Positions 6,749 to 10,440 of a DNA stretch of 10,440 bases are shown here, in pieces. The position numbers and the translations under genes were made by a program. The stretch spans positions 1 to 10,440 of the forward strand of contig JAPHUG010000366.1 in the NCBI GenBank assembly GCA_026197195.1, given 5' to 3'. Within the stretch, counting starts at the first letter, position 1. Every line of letters begins with the position of its first letter. Below the pieces are notes generated by a model, which had not been told where the DNA came from, ran no database searches, and was given only the letters and a program-made list of their open reading frames with translations. This DNA comes from Sedimenticola sp. Its GTDB lineage: Bacteria > Pseudomonadota > Gammaproteobacteria > Chromatiales > Chromatiaceae.

Positions 6749-7981
6749 ATGCCAGATATCACACGAGCCCGGGCCGATCTGTTAGCCGTTTTTCAGGCCG
6801 GGCTGGCGCGTGTGGATGGTCGCTCCTGTGTCAGGTCATCTCTGGATGGTCTGTCGGGGAGTGTAGCGCTCATTGCAATCGGCAAGGCTGCACAGGCCAT
6901 GGCGATGGGTGCGGTTGATAAGCTCGGTGAGCAGATTGTCGAGGGTCTGGTGATCAGTAAGTCAGGGCATCTGGACTACGGTGAATTGAAAGCACATGGA
7001 CTGAAAGGTGTCGAGGGTGGTCATCCCGTTCCTGATGCTGCAAGTCTCCAGGCGGGTGATACGCTGATTGAATTTATACGCTCACAACCCCGTGAGCGTC
7101 AGCTGCTGTTTCTGATCTCAGGGGGAGCCTCCGGTCTGGTCGAGAAGCTCAAAGAGGGGATTGATCTCCAGCAGTTGCAAAAGATCAATCAGTGGCTGCT
7201 GGGAAGTGGATTGCCGATTACCGCAATGAACCGGGTGCGTAAGACCCTCTCCCAGATCAAGGGGGGTGGGTTGATTTCGGTTGTTGACGGCCGTCCCAGC
7301 AAAGTGCTGTTGATCTCTGATGTCCCGGGTGATGATCCGGCTGTCATTGGTTCAGGGCTGCTGGTCGCAGATAAAAACGTCAATGACAACCTGGATGATC
7401 TGTCATTGCCTGACTGGTTGCGGGACTTGCTGCCTTCTGCTGTGGCTGCGGCAGAGCAGCGGTCGGATACGATTGCGCTGGAGATCGTTGCATCACTTCG
7501 ATTGGCACGTGAAGCGGCGGCAGAGAAGGCCCGCGAACTGGGCTATGTGGTGACGGTTCAGCATGCCCATCTGGGCGGTGAGGTGGATGTGGTGGGTCGG
7601 CGTTTGGGTTATGAGTTATGTGATACCTGGCCCGGACTCTACATCTGGGGTGGTGAGCCCACCGTAAAGCTGCCCGAGAATCCCGGTCGGGGGGGGAGGA
7701 ACCAGCATCTGGCGCTCACAGTGGCAGGCTGTATAGCGGGTAATCGGAATGTCTGTTTTCTTGCTGCTGGTAGCGATGGTGGTGATGGACCCGGAGAGGA
7801 TGCTGGGGCTGTTGTTGATGGTGCAACCATCAGTCGGGGCACTCGGGCATCCCGTCTTGATTATGAAGCGTGCCTGGCCCAGGCTGACAGTGGCCGTTTT
7901 CTGGAGGCCAGTGGCGATCTGATCAATACCGGTCCAACCGGGACCAATGTGATGGACCTGATGATAGGTATTAAGCTCTAA
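6749..7981 (+). CDS. Glycerate 2-kinase (MOFRL family)
   Basis: This 410-residue cytoplasmic enzyme transfers phosphate from ATP to D-glycerate to give 2-phosphoglycerate, feeding glyoxylate- or tartronate-derived carbon into lower glycolysis. Its length fits the family (about 410-450). The N-terminal domain (about 1-235) has IAIGKAAQAMA near residue 50, GGHPVPD at about 91-97, LLFLISGGASGLVE near 118-132 and the ISDVPGDDP motif near 190-198. The C-terminal MOFRL domain (about 295-405) has WGGEPTV, GRGGRNQHLAL and AAGSDGGDGPGEDAGAVVDG, the phosphate-handling glycine-rich signature. The ribosome-binding site AGGAG is eight bases before the ATG. No glyoxylate carboligase, tartronate semialdehyde reductase or hydroxypyruvate genes are in view, so the source of glycerate is unknown. 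The names gckA and ttuD are both used for this family, so I give no symbol. The neighbouring exporter gene, 52 bp downstream, may be in the same transcript. Confidence 0.92.
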   Translation: MPDITRARADLLAVFQAGLARVDGRSCVRSSLDGLSGSVALIAIGKAAQAMAMGAVDKLGEQIVEGLVISKSGHLDYGELKAHGLKGVEGGHPVPDAASLQAGDTLIEFIRSQPRERQLLFLISGGASGLVEKLKEGIDLQQLQKINQWLLGSGLPITAMNRVRKTLSQIKGGGLISVVDGRPSKVLLISDVPGDDPAVIGSGLLVADKNVNDNLDDLSLPDWLRDLLPSAVAAAEQRSDTIALEIVASLRLAREAAAEKARELGYVVTVQHAHLGGEVDVVGRRLGYELCDTWPGLYIWGGEPTVKLPENPGRGGRNQHLALTVAGCIAGNRNVCFLAAGSDGGDGPGEDAGAVVDGATISRGTRASRLDYEACLAQADSGRFLEASGDLINTGPTGTNVMDLMIGIKL

Positions 7982-7992
7982 TGGGTTGCAAG

Positions 7993-8009
7993 CGGGCTAA
8001 AGTAGCCTG
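7993..8009 (+). other. Small hairpin in the kinase-exporter spacer
   Basis: CGGGCT at 7993-7998 can pair with AGCCTG at 8004-8009 (six pairs including one G-T) around a five-base loop. No T-tract follows, so it is not a good terminator; it could protect the upstream message or simply be chance. Confidence 0.25.
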
Positions 8010-8033
8010 TGCTGGTCCCATCTAAGGAAAGCG

Positions 8034-8654
8034 ATGTTTGAAATTGCCACCATTCTGTTGTTCATATCATCAGCCATTCTGCTGGCGCTGTCGCCCGGGC
8101 CGGATAATGTCTTTGTACTGACGGTGTCGATTGCGCGTGGTCCACTGGCTGGTGTGGCCACCACACTGGGACTCTGCAGTGGGCTGGTGGTGCATACCGC
8201 AGCCGTAGCACTGGGTGTGGCGGTATTTATTCAGGAGTCTGCGCTGGCATTCTCACTGCTCAAGCTGGGTGGTGCGCTCTATCTGGCCTGGCTGGCCTGG
8301 AAGGTGTTCCGTGCGCCTGCGGAAGAGTTGACCTCTTCTTCCAGCAGTGAGAGTTATAAGCGGCTCTATCTGCGTGGTGTCGTTATGAACATCATGAATC
8401 CCAAAGTGTCACTGTTCTTTCTGGCCTTCCTGCCGCAGTTTGTCAATCCGCAGTTGGGCAGTGTTACCCTGCAGATCGCTATCCTGGGCCTGCTGTTTAT
8501 GCTCAGTGCCTTTCTTGTGTTTGGCCTGATCAGCCTGGCGGCTGGCCGTATTGGGCGTTTCCTGCGGAAGGGTAAGGGTGCGCTGATACTCAATCGGCTG
8601 AGCGGTGTGGTCTTTGCCGGGTTGGCGGTTAAGCTGTTGTTATCTGAGCGTTAA
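8034..8654 (+). CDS. LysE/RhtB-family amino-acid exporter
   Basis: This 206-residue inner-membrane protein belongs to the LysE/RhtB family, which exports amino acids or related small molecules using the proton gradient. The family hallmark PGPDN is at 21-25, after the first helix. Further hydrophobic segments occur at about 35-60, 64-85, 110-135, 145-170 and 185-204, giving the usual six-helix profile. Other family features are the GALYLAWLAWK helix near residue 80 and NIMNPKVSLFFLAFLPQFV near 117-135. The length is normal for the family (about 200-210). The ribosome-binding site AAGGA (8024-8028) is five bases before the ATG. The gene lies 52 bp after the glycerate kinase gene on the same strand, so co-transcription is plausible. 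The substrate cannot be told from the sequence, and the metabolic neighbours do not decide it. Confidence 0.92.
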   Translation: MFEIATILLFISSAILLALSPGPDNVFVLTVSIARGPLAGVATTLGLCSGLVVHTAAVALGVAVFIQESALAFSLLKLGGALYLAWLAWKVFRAPAEELTSSSSSESYKRLYLRGVVMNIMNPKVSLFFLAFLPQFVNPQLGSVTLQIAILGLLFMLSAFLVFGLISLAAGRIGRFLRKGKGALILNRLSGVVFAGLAVKLLLSER

Positions 8655-8912
8655 TGCGCCATAGATTTAAGCCTCTGTTTTAAACAACTCCCCGTTCAGG
8701 ATTACTGCAACTGACAGTATTGGGTATCTGTTAGTCAATGTTTTATGTATATAAATTATCAATAAAACGTTGCTATAGTGTTAATATTACCCCGCCGGTA
8801 TCGCCTGCCGGATCTCCTTGTCTGCGGTTTTACCCCGGATTAATGCCTCTGTTGTTGGGTTCTGAATGCAATCTGCGCTGGGTGTAATACCCGGTCTCAG
8901 GAAAAAAGATTT
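8655..8912 (+). promoter_or_regulatory. 258-bp gene-free leader upstream of the 5-oxoprolinase gene
   Basis: No coding frame is supported here. The first half is AT-rich, with TATATAAATTAT around 8747-8759 and TATAGT at 8774-8779 as possible -10 elements, but no matching -35 is convincing. The second half is GC-rich and contains two small inverted repeats: CCGG at 8795-8798 with CCGG at 8808-8811, and GGGT 8880-8883 with ACCC 8889-8892, the latter just upstream of the ribosome-binding site CAGGA (8898-8902). I recognise no known riboswitch. A promoter and a structured leader for the oxoprolinase gene are likely here. Confidence 0.35.
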
Positions 8913-10440
8913 ATGAGCGATGTTTCAGAAAATGTGAATCACTCTGCTGATAGTAAATGGCAGTTCTGGATTGATCGGGGCGGCACCTTTACCGATGTAG
9001 TGGCGCGCAGACCCGATGGCGAGTTGGTGACTCACAAGTTGCTGTCCGAAAATCCAGCACAGTACCGGGATGCGGCCATTCAGGGCATACGTGACCTGCT
9101 GGGTGTGGCAAAAGATCAGCCGCTGCCTGCAGCGACGATTGATGCGGTCAAAATGGGCACCACAGTGGCGACCAATGCCTTGCTGGAACGGCAAGGCGAG
9201 CCAACGCTTTTAGTGGTGACCAAGGGCTTTCGTGACGCGTTGAGAATTGGTTATCAGACTCGGCCGGATCTGTTTGCGCTGGATATAGAGTTGCCAGAGA
9301 TGCTCTATAGCCAGGTGCTTGAAGTTGATGAGCGGGTGGATGCACAGGGCGAACTGATCAAGGGCGTGGATGAGGCTGAAGTTCGCCTAGGATTGCAGCA
9401 GGCCTATGATCAGGGCGTACGAACCCTGGCGATTCTCTTTATGCATAGCTATCGCTATCCCGCTCATGAACTGCAGGTGGCGCAAATTGCAAAAGAGATC
9501 GGTTTTACCCAGGTCTCGGTCAGCGCTGAAGTGAGCCCACTGATGAAGCTGGTCAGCCGGGGGGATACCACGGTGGTCGATGCCTACCTCTCACCCATTC
9601 TGCGGCGCTATGTGGAGCAGGTTGCTGCTGCACTGGACGGCATGCAGGAGGCCGGTGGCCGTCTGCTGTTTATGCAATCCAATGGCGGTCTTACCGATGC
9701 CTATCGTTTTCAGGGGAAGGATGCCATTTTGTCGGGTCCCGCCGGTGGCGTGGTCGGTATGGTGCGCACTGCCGAGGCGGCCGGCTTCGATAAGCTGATC
9801 GGATTCGACATGGGTGGCACATCCACCGATGTCAGTCACTATGCCGGTGAGTATGAAAGGGCCTTCGAAACCCAAGTGGCTGGTATCCGGTTACGGGCAC
9901 CGATGATGCTGATACATACCGTCGCAGCTGGTGGTGGATCGATGCTGCAGTTTGATGGATCACGTTTTCGGGTTGGACCGGAATCCGCCGGCGCTAATCC
10001 TGGCCCGGCCTGTTACCGCAATGGTGGGCCACTCACAGTGACCGACTGCAATGTGATGCTCGGAAAACTTCAGCCAGATCACTTCCCCAGGGTGTTTGGG
10101 CCAGAAGCCGATCAACCACTGGATGTGGCCATTGTTCGACAAAAATTTTCAGAGATGACCGAGCAGATAAATCAGGCGACGGACGATCGACGTACCCCTG
10201 AGCAGGTCGCAGAAGGGTTCCTGGCGATTGCCGTAGAGAATATGGCCAATGCCATCAAAAGGATATCGGTTCAACGGGGTTATGATGTCTCTGAATATAC
10301 CCTCTGCTGCTTCGGTGGGGCCGGTGGACAGCATGCCTGTCTGGTAGCGGATTCTCTGGGGATGAAACGGATCTACCTGCATCCCTATTCCGGGGTACTG
10401 TCTGCGTTTGGTATGGGGTTGGCTGACCGTCGGTTGATGC
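8913..10440 (+). CDS. ATP-dependent 5-oxoprolinase (OPLAH/HyuA-type), N-terminal part, cut by the window edge
   Basis: The frame is open from ATG 8913 through 509 codons to the window end with no stop or frameshift. Ribosome-binding site CAGGA is 10 bases upstream. 5-Oxoprolinase uses ATP to open 5-oxo-L-proline to glutamate in the cytoplasm. The hydantoinase/oxoprolinase N-terminal domain opens with [13 protein letters not shown] (18-30), the ATP-binding loop of this family, followed by THKLLSENP and [13 protein letters not shown]. The HyuA domain has a second nucleotide-binding loop, [11 protein letters not shown] (297-307), then HTVAAGGGS, a PGPACYR segment and [10 protein letters not shown] (467-476). 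The [21 protein letters not shown] type of start, with an N-terminal tail, is typical of long single-chain oxoprolinases of about 1200 residues. The rest, including the HyuB-like half, should therefore lie beyond 10440. A separate HyuA subunit of a hydantoinase or acetone-carboxylase-type enzyme is the main alternative. Confidence 0.9.
   Translation, partial: MSDVSENVNHSADSKWQFWIDRGGTFTDVVARRPDGELVTHKLLSENPAQYRDAAIQGIRDLLGVAKDQPLPAATIDAVKMGTTVATNALLERQGEPTLLVVTKGFRDALRIGYQTRPDLFALDIELPEMLYSQVLEVDERVDAQGELIKGVDEAEVRLGLQQAYDQGVRTLAILFMHSYRYPAHELQVAQIAKEIGFTQVSVSAEVSPLMKLVSRGDTTVVDAYLSPILRRYVEQVAAALDGMQEAGGRLLFMQSNGGLTDAYRFQGKDAILSGPAGGVVGMVRTAEAAGFDKLIGFDMGGTSTDVSHYAGEYERAFETQVAGIRLRAPMMLIHTVAAGGGSMLQFDGSRFRVGPESAGANPGPACYRNGGPLTVTDCNVMLGKLQPDHFPRVFGPEADQPLDVAIVRQKFSEMTEQINQATDDRRTPEQVAEGFLAIAVENMANAIKRISVQRGYDVSEYTLCCFGGAGGQHACLVADSLGMKRIYLHPYSGVLSAFGMGLADRRLM

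Noticed and set aside
8795..8811. A terminator after the LysE-family gene formed by the two CCGG copies
   Set aside because: The stem is only four pairs with a nine-base loop and no T-tract follows.
9591..9875. Open minus-strand frames opposite the 5-oxoprolinase gene
   Set aside because: They mirror a clear, uninterrupted enzyme frame and show no family motifs.

Overview
The window looks like chromosomal DNA from a Gram-negative bacterium, most likely a gammaproteobacterium. The evidence is a TsaB tail, a MotA/TolQ-type inner-membrane channel with a single-pass partner, an exported L,D-transpeptidase and ordinary Shine-Dalgarno spacing. The genus cannot be fixed from the sequence. There is no insertion sequence, phage gene, tRNA, rRNA or CRISPR array. 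The window holds ten genes, eight of them complete; a partial gene sits at each edge.

Left part (1-2469): the last 45 codons of a probable tsaB (+) run into the 3' end of an L,D-transpeptidase gene (-), with the two stop codons overlapping. A 133-bp gap separates the L,D-transpeptidase from a divergent gene for an exported tetratricopeptide protein. The two divergent proteins share a C-terminal NTF2-like domain of the type found in Cds6-family L,D-transpeptidases (two copies in the enzyme, one in the TPR protein). They probably work together in the periplasm, on or near the cell wall.

Middle part (2482-6626, all minus strand): there are two translationally coupled pairs, each joined by a 4-base ATGA overlap. 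The upstream pair encodes a MotA/TolQ/ExbB-like channel protein and a MotB-like protein with a membrane aspartate, about 200 residues of coiled coil and an unfamiliar 100-residue C-terminal domain. The downstream pair encodes a REC-CheC fusion with two intact phosphatase motifs and a PAS-GGDEF diguanylate cyclase with an intact GGEEF site and an RxxD inhibitory site. This block, an orphan proton-driven motor pair beside a phosphorelay and c-di-GMP module, is the most interesting part of the window.

Right part (6749-10440, all plus strand): glycerate 2-kinase of the MOFRL type, a LysE/RhtB-family amino-acid exporter and, after a 258-bp gene-free leader, the first 509 codons of an ATP-dependent 5-oxoprolinase. 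These look like ordinary metabolic genes. The kinase and exporter may be co-transcribed, while the oxoprolinase probably has its own promoter.
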